DNA of 64,000 nucleotides from Cheilinus undulatus (taxonomy: Eukaryota; Chordata; Actinopteri; Labriformes; Labridae): positions 41,716,698 through 41,780,697 of the forward strand of contig NC_054879.1 of assembly GCF_018320785.1 (NCBI RefSeq), written 5' to 3'. The notes under the pieces were generated by a model that ran no database searches, had not been told where the DNA came from, and was given only the letters and a program-made list of their open reading frames with translations. Position numbers and translations under genes: made by a program. Below, one piece after another: positions 48,236 to 58,473 of this stretch (position 1 is the first letter of the stretch; each line of letters opens with the position of its first letter).

Positions 48236-48300
48236 CTTGTCAGCGAATGTCCTCATGAGACTGCCAGCCACGCAGATTGCGCACTGTCTTGTTATTGTGC
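48236..48300 (-). other. Non-coding first exon of ndufs1
   Basis: Minus strand donor GCTGACAAG-GTAAGTG at 48236, joining the acceptor just before the start codon at 47589. The exon holds an ATG (ATGAGGACATTC) that would read out of frame into the main coding sequence, so either the transcription start lies after it or it acts as an upstream start. The right limit is a guess. Confidence 0.5.
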
Positions 48301-48930
48301 TGCGTCACGGATTAAGTAATCCAGTATACCATAATCCAAATAGGTAGGCTTCCTCTCTTTTAATACGTATTAATCGTAAAGGAATTGAATATTAATAACT
48401 GCCTTTAACAGCATCTCATTCCCACTAATTTGGGATAGAATGTGGGGAGAAGATACTGCAGTAACAACAGGAATTTCCCCTCAATTTCAGATTTTATCTA
48501 AGAGTTGAGCCACTTAGTATTTACTAGTCAAATTTAGTTGACAACTGAGTGCAGCTAAGTTTCCCACGGGGGTCAAACCTTGGCTCTTTTAATCTAAGTA
48601 ACTCCAGTGACAGCCTTCCTGACACAGGATGGCACTCCATCTCTTCTCCTCACTGTCATGTAATCTGTTTAAGTCAGACTTCACCAGAAAGGAATAACAG
48701 GAAACGGCTGAATTTGTAAACAGACCCTCAGGATATGGAAGTAAATGCACATCTGGGTTTGTGTCATGCTAATGTATAACTTACAAGGCCTAAGGAAATC
48801 CACCTGGAAATCTGCTCTGTCTGCATGTAAAACATCAAGGCCTTCTTTCTTTTTAATGAGGTTACAATGACAGACCTCTAACAATCAAGTCAATTAAGTG
48901 AAGATGCACAAACAAGGTACCATATATGTT
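48301..48930. other. Spacer between ndufs1 and cmklr2, no gene seen
   Basis: About 600 bp between the ndufs1 promoter and the likely 3' end of the receptor gene. In human this gap holds EEF1B2; no exon like it was seen here. Confidence 0.55.
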
Positions 48931-48942
48931 CAGAATAGGATA

Positions 48943-48948
48943 TTTATT
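48943..48948 (-). terminator. Candidate poly(A) signal for cmklr2
   Basis: TTTATT on the plus strand, AATAAA on the minus, about 660 bases past the receptor stop codon. The 3' UTR between is AT-rich. Confidence 0.4.
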
Positions 48949-49605
48949 TAGGAATATATTAGCCTAAAATACTCATAAAATTCAACAAATTTAAAAATCT
49001 TACAATATATTAAGAGTTCACCAGCAGCAAGTATATATCAAATATAAAAAACTATATTAACATGTTATAATGTTAGTCTCAAAAAAAAAAAACATGTTCA
49101 ACATTTAGCATCTCTAGGAGCCATATATGCTATTTTCAAGAGTACAATGATATTAATGTTTTGTAAATGCAATTTTATTACAAGAATATAGTTGACAATT
49201 TTATAATCACAATACTACACCTGATCTAGGCTTAAGAGAGTGTATAAAATGTTAGAGTCCATTGTGTTCTAGCGCCTAGCATGGCCCTGTACACTTGTTT
49301 TTTGTCACACAAATGTTGCTAACCCAAAGATATTCAGTTTACCATTGTATCAGACTGTATCATGAGACTTTTTTTGGACAGTATATCTTTCTCTTTTACT
49401 GAGTCACATGGGAAAGAACTAAACATTACAATCTCGGTATGCAGTGTACCCAGTTCAAGATAAATTTTCCGTATAAGTTAATAACTGTCAAAGTGAAACA
49501 AACTAGGAAAATCTGATCACCAGAGTTGGAAAGATCAGCATATATGCTTGAGTAACAGCCTGCCTTGGCTTCTTGTTTTCCACTACAGTCTGATAATGGT
49601 TTTAA

Positions 49606-50685
49606 TCATAGAGTTGATGACTCCACAGACTCCTCTGGCACACCGTCGTGGTGAACTCCAGGCACAGACTCCATCTCAGTGGCGGAGACTGACTGGCTGA
49701 GCTCTCTCAGTGAATTCTTAGTAATATCCAGGCATGCACGCTTAAGGATATTACGCACTTTTTTCCCTACAAGCATGTAAAGCAGGGGGTTAATGCAGCT
49801 GTTAAAGAAGCCTAAGCTGGTGGCAAGAGGAAAGCCAGTTTTGAGTACGTTGTGCAAGTATAATGAGGAATGCATGGATAACTCCATCAAGCCAAAAGTA
49901 TGAAAAGGTGCCCAGCATAAAAAGAAGGCCAGAATTACAGCTGATACTGTCTTGGAGAAGTTCGAAAAGCGAACTGAGCCCCTAGACTGATTCACTTTGA
50001 TAGTCAGAAGTATGCCTGTCACACAGATGGCAGTCAGAGGAAAAAGGAAGCCTACGGTAGTGCGGATGACCCCGATAATAATGTGTCTCATGGCTGCTAT
50101 GCCTCCGTCTTTTTCGTGGAAGTTATTGAAGCACACTATCTTGTCATGTAAGCGCATTGTGTCACGAAAAATCAGCGCAGGGCAGCTCAAGATAGCAGCA
50201 AGCACCCATATGCACCCACACACAGCCCAGGCCCTTTCCACAGTCCGGTGCCTCTGAGACCAGTTGAGGTGCACAAGAGAAACATATCTGTCGATACTGA
50301 GCACAGTGAGGGAGAGCACACTAGCATACATGTTCATCACAGACACAAATGAGTTAATCTTACACATGGCTTTGCCAAAATTCCAGTGGAAGTCACGCAG
50401 GATGTAGTCGATGTAGAAAGGTAGAAAAAGCACGAAAACAAAATCTGCAACGGCGAGATTGAGCAACCAGATGCTGTTGACAGTCCTTTTGGTTTTGAAT
50501 ATCGTCACCCAAATGACAATGCCATTTCCAATCACACCAAGCACAAAGCAGATGATGTAGATGACCACTGAGATGATGTGCATAGTTTCCATCTGCCTGT
50601 GGTCCACCTTAAGGTCCTCCAAGTCCCCATACTCCAGGTCATATTCATAGGTGTAGTTTCCATAGTCCTCGCCAGGGTCATCCAT
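49606..50685 (-). CDS. cmklr2: Chemerin-like receptor 2 (GPR1-type class A GPCR)
   Basis: Single coding exon, 359 residues, seven membrane helices of a class A chemoattractant receptor. The start ATG at 50685 has a strong context (GAAACCATGG); the frame is open a little further up, but the acceptor AG lies at 50715-50716 and the upstream codons contain no other ATG. N-terminus is acidic and Tyr-rich with one N-glycosylation site (NYT, residue 10). Landmarks: GNGIVIW in helix 1, NLAVADF in helix 2, DRY in SIDRYVSL after helix 3, CWAPFH in helix 6, NPLLY in helix 7, and the extracellular cysteines in MCKINSF and IVCFNNF. FRDT, CFNNF and LNLAVADF are shared with human CMKLR1 and GPR1. Sequence alone does not separate these two; the neighbours ndufs1, ino80d and adam23 match those of human GPR1. 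The ligand would be chemerin if function is kept. Ser/Thr- and Glu-rich tail. Confidence 0.85.
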   Translation of the reverse strand: MDDPGEDYGNYTYEYDLEYGDLEDLKVDHRQMETMHIISVVIYIICFVLGVIGNGIVIWVTIFKTKRTVNSIWLLNLAVADFVFVLFLPFYIDYILRDFHWNFGKAMCKINSFVSVMNMYASVLSLTVLSIDRYVSLVHLNWSQRHRTVERAWAVCGCIWVLAAILSCPALIFRDTMRLHDKIVCFNNFHEKDGGIAAMRHIIIGVIRTTVGFLFPLTAICVTGILLTIKVNQSRGSVRFSNFSKTVSAVILAFFLCWAPFHTFGLMELSMHSSLYLHNVLKTGFPLATSLGFFNSCINPLLYMLVGKKVRNILKRACLDITKNSLRELSQSVSATEMESVPGVHHDGVPEESVESSTL

Positions 50686-51814
50686 GGTTTCAAGGTGCTC
50701 TGTGGTCAAGTTATCTGTAAAAAAGATGCATTTGCTTCAGACAAACTCTAAAAAATCTACATGGATTATACTGATATCCTCTCACCTCACAGTTTGTTTT
50801 AGTCTTAATTGTTCTCAGGAAGGATCCAGTTGCCTGTCTTGCCGTTCTTTCCAATCATTTAGTTCCTGTGTTGAAGTTATGGCTGGGTGTGTCAGGAGTT
50901 GCTCTGGAACATAATGTCAACATCCATTTAAATCAACAGTGTGGACAGTGAGATGCCCAACAGATGAGGTAAAAAGAGCCCTCAAAGGATGATTCATATT
51001 GTGTTTCTGTGTAAGTAAACATGGATGAAGTGTATTGTTATACACTTTGCAGAGGCAAAAGCACAATGTGGATGTGTGGGTGATAATAAGCACTGTGGCA
51101 TTTAATTGTTTGTCTTATTCAGAGAGAGCAAGTGGATGAGGTTATATTCTAACACATAGCACCTCTATTTGTATCATTATCAAGGCCAAACCGCATTAAA
51201 ACCAAACTAGCCAGAAGTTTTATATTCATTCAGATTATATAAAGATGAGGCACTGTTTATGGCATGGTAGGAAGAAAGAGAAACATAATTTTAGAGATCT
51301 TCAATCTGGATGTGAATACATGGTTCAGTGATAAGACAGGTTAGCTTTTAAATGTGTTAGGGTACAGTTAGATCACACGAACTGCAAAAGACAACAGACA
51401 AGATTTTTTTTAAATAAGAGAAATCAAAGTAAGATAATGGTAAGAACTATATTGAAATAGAAATCAGAAAATAATACTCTTCAAATAAAAAAAGGAAGTT
51501 TTGTGAACATGAGTCCAATTCAAATAGACGTTGTAAATAAAGTGACCAGAGTAATATTAGATTGAAAGCGGAACAACTAAAATAGTGGAAACTTCACGGA
51601 AACAGTGCTGATTACAAAGTTATTGAGTCAGTGCAACCAACGAGCTGAAAACTACGTATAAATCTCAATTAACATGCAGAAACATTGGTTATGTAACCAG
51701 TGCTAGCTTGTCGATAACTGGGAAATAACTGTTCACACACAAATTACGATGTCCAAACTATCGGTGTACAGTTTGGAGGGCTTTGGTTAAGTTTGAAGAG
51801 ATTGCATCGCTTAC

Positions 51815-52050
51815 CCAAAAAGTGCAGCGCTCCCTTTTAGAAGTTTTTGGGCGAGATCCCCGACAGCTCCCGGGTGACATTTGCTGCTACATTAGCCTGT
51901 TGATCTGTTTTTGTTACCGAGCCTTCTCCCCTAACTCCCCCGCTCCTTCGCTAAAGCGTCCCTGCAGCATGTGTGTTGTCTTTCCGTGTGCCCATCCAAG
52001 TTAAACTGTGCTCCTTTGAAGGGACGGTGGAGCTGTGAGATGTGCGGTGG
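51815..52050 (-). other. Possible 5' UTR exon and promoter of cmklr2
   Basis: Minus strand donor TTTTTGG-GTAAGCG ends an exon-like stretch at plus 51815. Upstream (to the right) the sequence becomes CpG-rich (GGGCGCGCCGTCTTGACGCG at 52048-52067) and has an ATTGG (CCAAT) word near 52096. No open frame of note. Assignment to cmklr2 rests on strand and distance only. Confidence 0.3.
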
Positions 52051-52423
52051 GCGCGCCGTCTTGACGCGTCAAACGCCAAAGCCTGAAGAAAACTTATTGG
52101 TCAGCCGCTCGGAATGAAGAATGCCTTCATTCAGAGGGGCTGCGGCTGCTTCTCATGACAGCAGGGGGAAACCCTCAGTGCCCCCCCTTCCCTCAAAGGA
52201 TAAACGGAGAAGCTTTTATACACACGTTTTCACCCCCTGATATTCAGGAAAATGTTTTAGTGAGTTTAGCCAAGCAAGCCTGAAAGTATTTACTATTTTT
52301 CCCTCCTCTATTTGCTTTGGTCTGCAGTTGAAGTAAACTCTAGTTCAAGTTTTATTTATGCTTTACATTGAATGTTGTCTATTACAAGTTAAAAACTAGG
52401 TTGACCAAGATTAATCACATTAA

Positions 52424-53044
52424 AGGGGACATATTTTACCCTTTTAAGACAAGTTTATGTTGTTCTCAGAGGTCTCCAAAACATGCCTGTGAAGTTTATT
52501 GCTGAAAAAACACTCTAGTATAGGATTTTTGCATGTCTAAAACCCCCTCTGTTTCAGCCCTTCTCAGACCGGGCAGTTTCTGTGTCTGTGGCTTTAAATG
52601 TAATTAGCTGTCTGACTCCGCCCCTGACCACACCCCTCTTAGGAAATGGATGCAGCACTCCTGATGTTACAGACACTTTTATCCAAAATTTAGGACCTGA
52701 CTAGGATTCAAACCATGAATCTCCCAGACCGTAGTCAGCAGGGTAACCCGCAGAGCTATCCAGCATCTCAGCTGGTAGCTGAGAGGATCAGTAGAGGAGG
52801 GTGGAACTTTCCTCCAAACGGGGGAGGACCCAAACCTGGGGGCGGGTGCTTACGCCCCATGTGAGGTCACTAGGTGTAAAATCTGTTTACGGCTTGTTTC
52901 AGCACACATTTTCTGAAAGGTGGGGAAGGAAAGGGGTAGAGGGAATTGATTTTTCTGGTACTTGAGGGGATTGTGGACAGACCAGGGGCACATATTTGTG
53001 TTAGAAAAGCCTGAAAAAGGGATTTTTTCCATAATATGTCCCCT
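52424..53044. mobile_element. TTAA-flanked MITE (piggyBac-like) carrying a tRNA-like segment
   Basis: Inverted ends AGGGGACATATTTTA and CATAATATGTCCCCT, each bordered by TTAA (52420-52423, 53045-53048). The middle holds, on the minus strand, GGATAGCTCTGCGGGTTACCC followed by GGTTTGAATCC, which look like tRNA A and B boxes. No transposase remnant. Related sequences are frequent in fish genomes. Confidence 0.8.
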
Positions 53045-53577
53045 TTAATTACAATTGACTACTATGATAAGTGCACCATTTTTCAAATGTGATTCATGGC
53101 ATGCTTCATTGTCCCTTTCAACACACTGTGGCTAAGACACTAACATCTCCATGCAGCCACAGTGATGTAAAATAAGTCCATGACTGCTCCTTAATGTCTC
53201 ACTGACTCTCAAAGGTGTTATCAAACATTTACCTTTTTAATTTTCCTTCATTTATTTTTCAATCGATAATAAGTTCCTTTTTCAGTGGTTAGATGAATAT
53301 TATAATCTTCATATTAAAGCAGGTCTTTTTCCAAACAGGAGGTCAAATTCCTTTAGTTTAAGACAGCAAAAGAGCCCTAAAAGACACAAGCACTGTTTTA
53401 AATGCAAAATAGTGGAATTTTAAAATTTGATAGAAAGGGTGCAATCAATTATAATGAACTACAGAAATCCTGAGATTAATTGCGATTAAAAAATTAATCT
53501 TTTGAAAGCCCTATTAAAAACTGCATGAAAAAACATGTTAAAGCAAAAAATATGACTGATAAAGACATGCTCTAAAA

Positions 53578-53858
53578 CATTGGTTCTCAACTTGTTGGCC
53601 AGGTCCCAAAAGTGGGTCCCAAAGCCAGCCTTAGTGGGTCACGGTTTGCCTTTAAAAAAAATGAGTGAAAGTCTGAAGCTTACCTTTATTTTGAAGGTAC
53701 CTTTTTGTTCTGTTTCATCTTCTTTCCATCCTAAGTCCAAACTGCCCCATTTTCATTAAAACACTTAGATATAATTGAGCATTTTTAGAAAGTGAGTTGC
53801 AATTTATCATGAAGGAGTTGGTGCTGGGTCTTGATGCTAAACCAGTTGGGAACCACTG
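53578..53858. mobile_element. Non-autonomous hAT (Charlie-like) element, 281 bp
   Basis: Ends CATTGGTTCTCAACTTG and CCAGTTGGGAACCACTG, inverted. Perfect 8-bp target duplication ctctaaaa at 53570-53577 and 53859-53866. Interior GGGTCCCAAAG and GTGGGTCACGG words are shared with the other members in this window. Confidence 0.9.
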
Positions 53859-54015
53859 CTCTAAAATCATTGAAATCAATAATAAGTGCTCTTATCAAAG
53901 CAACAATACAGCATTTATTTATTGTTGCTTTATCAAAATGTGGCCTGAACACCTTTTCTTAAAATAAGATTAACCTTTTTTGTAATATTAACAATGTGCC
54001 CATTCAACTAAGGTA

Positions 54016-55420
54016 CAGTGCCTATAAAAATATTCACCCCCTCAGATGTTTTAACTTTTTAATGAGTTTATAAATCAGTCATGGTTGATATAATTTGACT
54101 TTATGACAAAAATCAATGTGAAAACATATTTTTACAAAGTAATGTCAATTTTATAAATATATGTAAGGAAAAATAAGTGACTGCATAAATATCAAACCAA
54201 TTTAAAGTGACTGACCGAATTCAACAGAGGTCCACCCAGTTGGTGCTAGTAGTCTCACAACTAGTGAAACAGGGATCACCTGAGTGCAGTGAATGTGTCT
54301 CAAGTGTTTTTAGTGTAAAGACACCTGTGTCTGGAAGGTCCAGTCACTGGTAAATCAGTATTCTTGGCTACCATTACACAATGAAGACAAAAGAACACTC
54401 CAAGCAACTCAGAGAAAAGTTTATTGAAAAGTATAAGTCAGAAGATAGAAAATGCTAAATAATTTCTAAGGCACTAAACATCCGTGTCGTTCAGTTAAAT
54501 CCACCATGAAGAATGGAAGGAGCAAATGTGTAAATCTGCCTAGATCAGGCTGGCCTCACAAATTGAGTAACCGTGCAAGAAGGAGACTAGTGAGAGAGGC
54601 CACCAAGACCAAGTGACTTCTCTGAAGGAGTTACAAGCTTCAGCAGCTGAGATAGGAGAGTGGCAAAGAGAAAGCCACTGTTGAAGAAAACTCAGATTAA
54701 ATATCAACAAGCGTTTGCCAAAATGAATGTGGGAGACTCCATGGTTAAATGGAATCAGGCAAGACACCGAACACTGCACATCACCACAAACACACCACCC
54801 CCACTGTGAATCATGCTGGTTGCAGCATCATGCTGTGAGGATGCTTCTCGGCAGCCTGCCCTGGAGGGCTTGTAAAGTTAGAAGGTAAAATGAATGGGCC
54901 AAAATATAGGAAAATCATGGAGGACAATCTTATTCAGTCTGCAAGAGAACCACGGCTTGGGAGAAGTTTTAATTTCCAGCAAGACTCAAAAGCATCTAGT
55001 GAAAGCTACACAGAAATGGTTAAAAGACAAGGTGGAATGTTCTGGAGAGGCCAAGTCAAAGCAGTCACTTATTTTACAATACATAAATGTACTTTATTAA
55101 CATTACTTTGAATCTGGGTCACTTTGACTTTAAGGAGGGTGTTTTTTGTCAGAACTGCCAAATTACTATAATGACCATAATTACCTCCGCCAAGGAGGTT
55201 ATGTGATCAGCAGGGTTTGTTAGTTTACTTAGTTTGTTTGTTAGCAACATAACTCAAAAAGTTATGGACGGATTTTGATGAAATTTTCAGGAAATGGCAT
55301 AAGGAAGAAGTGATTAGATTTTGGTGGAGGTCTGTGCTCTCCGAGTGCTTTTCCAGTTGATTTATGAAATTAATAAAAGGGTAAAACATCCGGAAGAGTG
55401 AATGCTTTTTATAGGCAGTG
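54016..55420. mobile_element. Tc1-like transposon, both ends present, inactive
   Basis: Starts CAGTGCCTATAAAAATATTC and ends GCTTTTTATAGGCAGTG, inverted, with TA on each side (54014-54015, 55421-55422). The body has worn transposase code related to the fragment at 17777-18280: GTGAGAGAGGCCACCAAGAC and GCAGCATCATGCTGTG. Frames are interrupted and shorter than a full Tc1 transposase of about 340 residues. A second repeat (55183-55355) lies near its right end. Confidence 0.85.
55183..55355. repeat. Nested repeat beginning ACCTCCGCCAAGGAGGTTAT
   Basis: Carries the widespread phrases CCTCCGCCAAGGAGGTTATG, GTTAGCAACATAACTCAAAA and GTTATGGACGGATTTTGATG, followed by AGGAAATGGCATAAGG. I know this sequence type from many animal genomes but cannot name the family with certainty. 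It interrupts the right part of the Tc1-like element. Confidence 0.55.
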
Positions 55421-55422
55421 TA

Positions 55423-56499
55423 AGGCTTGGAGAAAATGTGGACGTTGTACATTCATTCAAACTGATGCAGGTTGAAGTAACAGAAAGTTATTTTACTGCT
55501 CACTCATCCCTTTTTGTTTCATCAGAGAGTCAGACAGCCTGGTCACAATCGTCTTGATCTCTGGCGACCAGAAAATGACCATCTCATCCCCCTGTGGACT
55601 GTTCAGCCTAGGGGGGAGCTGTCACATCCTCTAATATCCATCTTTGTGTGTTTTTGTGTATGTGTCTGTGTCTGTGCAATCCTTGTGGCCTTGCTGTGCA
55701 CTTATTATGGCCCATGTCATAATCAGATGTTGTATGAAGTCAGAGAAAGACTGACAAATGAGGGGTTTTCACAAGCAATGTTAAGGAAACTTAGCAATTA
55801 TTATTACTCAATCACTCATTATTCATGCTGTTTCTCACGTACTGTCTTAACACACAAGGTTCAGTTAAATGGGTTAATTATTTCATATTACATTTCAGCC
55901 AACAAACTCATCTAAAGCATGTAATATCTTGATTGATGCAACTTTAATATCATATTTTCACAGCAGACAGTTTTAATTGTAAATGGAAAGATGCTACTGC
56001 TTACTTTGACAGCTGAATATGACTTTGTTAATGTGTTTAGTGACACCTGCACATGTCGATGGTAAAATCAATTGCTCACAAGCACATTTGCCTACAGTTA
56101 ACCACGCTGTTCCTTCCAACTGTGCCTAATCATGTATCATGACCCATACAATGGCAACTCAGTATGGGGAGTTGAAGTAGCTATTAAATGTAAGTAGGCT
56201 ACAGTTAAGTGCAGATTTGTTGTAGGTCTGTTTTACTGCAGTATTTACATCTTATTCAAATGTAAAATTCAGCTATAGCTTACTCATCAGCAGACAGGAT
56301 TGTATAGTAGCCTATGCTAATTTAACTTACAATTATGCTAGCAATCACTGCTTGGAATAGCATTTCAAAATAGAATGACATCTTATATGGCATTTAAAAA
56401 AAATGGACTGAACAGCCACAAGTACCAACTTTATATAGATTATAAACTCTGGTATCCTCCCGTTTGTAAGAATGAACTGATTTGGGATGCGTGAATATA
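55423..56499. other. Intergenic, no gene seen
   Basis: Contains an open frame of 133 codons at 55514-55915 with a (TG)n-like stretch, but no family likeness. Otherwise AT-rich unique sequence. Confidence 0.5.
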
Positions 56500-57140
56500 C
56501 AGTGCTGTGAAAAAACATTTGCCCCCTGTCTGATTCCTGATTTTTTTGCATATTTGTCACTCTTAAATGTTTCAGACAAAAGTGTAACTTTTTGGAAGAT
56601 GTGTGGCCTGTTACATCTGGCGTAAAAATAAGACAGCATTTGATAAAAAGAAGATCATGCCAACAGTCAAACATGGTGGTGGCAGTGTGAAGGTCGGGGG
56701 CTGCTTCGCTGCTTCGGGACCTGGATCACTTTCTGTGATTGATGGATTGCTGTCTACCAGAAAATCCTGAAGGCGAACATCAGTTCATGCCCTCAAGTGC
56801 AAGTGGTCTTGGGTTATGCAGCAGGACAACAACCTGAAACATACCAGCAAGTCCACCTCTGAACGGCTCAAAAAAACAGAAAATTAAGGTTTTGGAGTGG
56901 CCAAGTCAAAGTCCGGACCTAAATCCAATTGAGATGCTGTGGTGTGACTTTAAATGGGCAGTTCATGCTGAAAAACCCTCCAATATGGCTGAGTTTAAAC
57001 AATTCTGTAACGAAGAGTGGGACAAAATTCCTCCACAGCGATGCAAAAAACTCATCACCAGTTATCACAAATGCTTGATTTCAGTTATTGCTAGGGAGGC
57101 TAGTTTAAAAAAGAAAGAAATGAAAAACAGACAGTAGTAG
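56500..57140 (+). mobile_element. Tc1-like transposon, internally shortened, with transposase C-terminus
   Basis: Left end CAGTGCTGTGAAAAAACATT after TA at 56498-56499, then a jump into transposase code. The frame at 56892-57137 reads WPSQSPDLNPIEMLWCDFK, the Tc1 motif holding the third catalytic residue (Glu), and then IPPQRCKKLITSYHKCLISVI, the usual C-terminus. Upstream VKHGGGSVKVGGCFAASGP-like code is in a different frame. No right inverted end was found, so this copy is dead and truncated. Confidence 0.85.
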
Positions 57141-57267
57141 AGGCTAAACAATGCAGAGTAACATTCCATTAACTGTCACTGAAAATGACTATTGTTAATG
57201 TTTATGAACAATGAGGCAAAACAATGAAAGTAATAATAATCAGAATAATAATAATAGTGCATTATAT

Positions 57268-57480
57268 AGTCGCTAGAAAAAGTATGTGAACCCTTTGAGA
57301 TTTCTTGGATTTCTGCATAAATTGGTCATCAAATGTGTTCCAATCTTCATCTAATTCACAACAATAGACAAACACAGTCTGCTTAAACTAATACTGCACA
57401 AAAAAATGATATGTTTTTATGTTTTTATTGAACAAAACATGTAAACATTCACATATCCTATCCTATATTTTCAGTAGGCA
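57268..57480. repeat. Left end of another Tc1-type element
   Basis: Begins TAGTCGCTAGAAAAAGTATG and TGAACCCTTTGAGATTTC, an end sequence familiar from fish Tc1-type transposons, and continues with AATTGGTCATCAAATGTG. The right part is missing. Confidence 0.5.
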
Positions 57481-58079
57481 GAGGCGTAGCTAGGGATTTT
57501 GGGTGCCTAGAAAGAGTATTACACAGGGCCCCGCTTAACCAGCTAGCTAAGCAACAAATATTGCATCATTTTTACAAATATCTCTGCATTTAAATGTATT
57601 TCTGAACCATAATTTCCCGATGAATGAGCAATATTTTTACTGTGGTTAAATTAAATTTACTTGCATTAATTCACAGTGCTGGACTATACCATTTGGACAT
57701 CTTTAAGGGAGGAGCAGGGGACCCCCAGTATTTTATTTCACTCTATTCGATAAAAATTTCATTCTGTTGACCAATTCATGTAGTTGCTTTGGATTTAATA
57801 ATGATAATTATTGATAAAAAATTAATAAAAACACACCTTTCATTGCAGGCTTCAGAATCAGAACCCTCACTCACCCCCCCTGGGCTTCTCCCATGGTAGT
57901 AGGCTAATGCTAACAGTCATACTTTTCTAGCATAGTGGAGCAACAACGAAACTTTCTTTTTTAATTAACCAATGAAACCGAAGAAGTAGCTAAATTTATT
58001 TATAGTGAAGCATCCACCTAACACACATTTTTAACGTGTAGTCCTAATTATTTTGATTTAGTTTGTTTTAATTGGCCTA
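57481..58079. other. Repeat-like intergenic sequence
   Basis: Begins GCAGAGGCGTAGCTAGGGAT, a phrase that recurs in fish genomes and may be a transposon end, but no partner end was seen. The rest is AT-rich with no gene. Confidence 0.35.
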
Positions 58080-58473
58080 ACACTCTCGCGGGAGCATCAA
58101 TGTCAGCAGGTCACTTCCCGGGTTGATCCGGCCGTCGAGCTCGCGCTGTGCCTTTGAGGTCACCTGCACGGGGCTTCCTGTGGTCCATGGGGGAGGAAGG
58201 GTATGTTTGTCCTCGTCGAGGAGGAGTCTGCTGCTTGACTTCCAGTAGCTGCTGCTTGGCCACCGCCTTCTTTCTGCTCCCCTACCCCTCCCTTCCTCTC
58301 CTCCTCACCCTCCCTCCATACTCCTCCTCATCAGCAGCTACTGCAGCAGCAGTGCCTCCCGCATCCATGAAGAAAGCCCCTCAGCACGGCAGCGCCTCCG
58401 CCGCGATGGGCCGCGAGCTATTTACTGCGTTGTTGTGTTGATATTGAGATATTCCAGTTATCAAATATGAATC
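58080..58473 (+). promoter_or_regulatory. adam23 promoter region and 5' UTR with upstream ORFs
   Basis: The only clearly CpG- and GC-rich stretch in the right third of the window (for example TCTCGCGGGAGC and GGCCGTCGAGCTCGCGC). It contains several ATGs: one at 58366 opens a 24-codon frame ending TGA at 58439-58441, and one at 58467 overlaps the main start out of frame. A TGA at 58468-58470 is in frame with the main ATG, which fixes the start. Upstream frames probably lower translation. Confidence 0.5.

Noticed and set aside
55514-55915. 133-codon plus-strand frame
   Set aside because: Includes a (TG)n-type Cys/Val run and no recognisable domain; no splice or promoter context.
56345-56674. 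109-codon minus-strand frame
   Set aside because: It overlaps the left end of a Tc1-like element and shows no protein family likeness.
58148-58441. 97-codon frame upstream of adam23
   Set aside because: Low-complexity Leu/Ser/Ala run from GC-rich sequence; the true signal peptide is in another frame starting at 58474.
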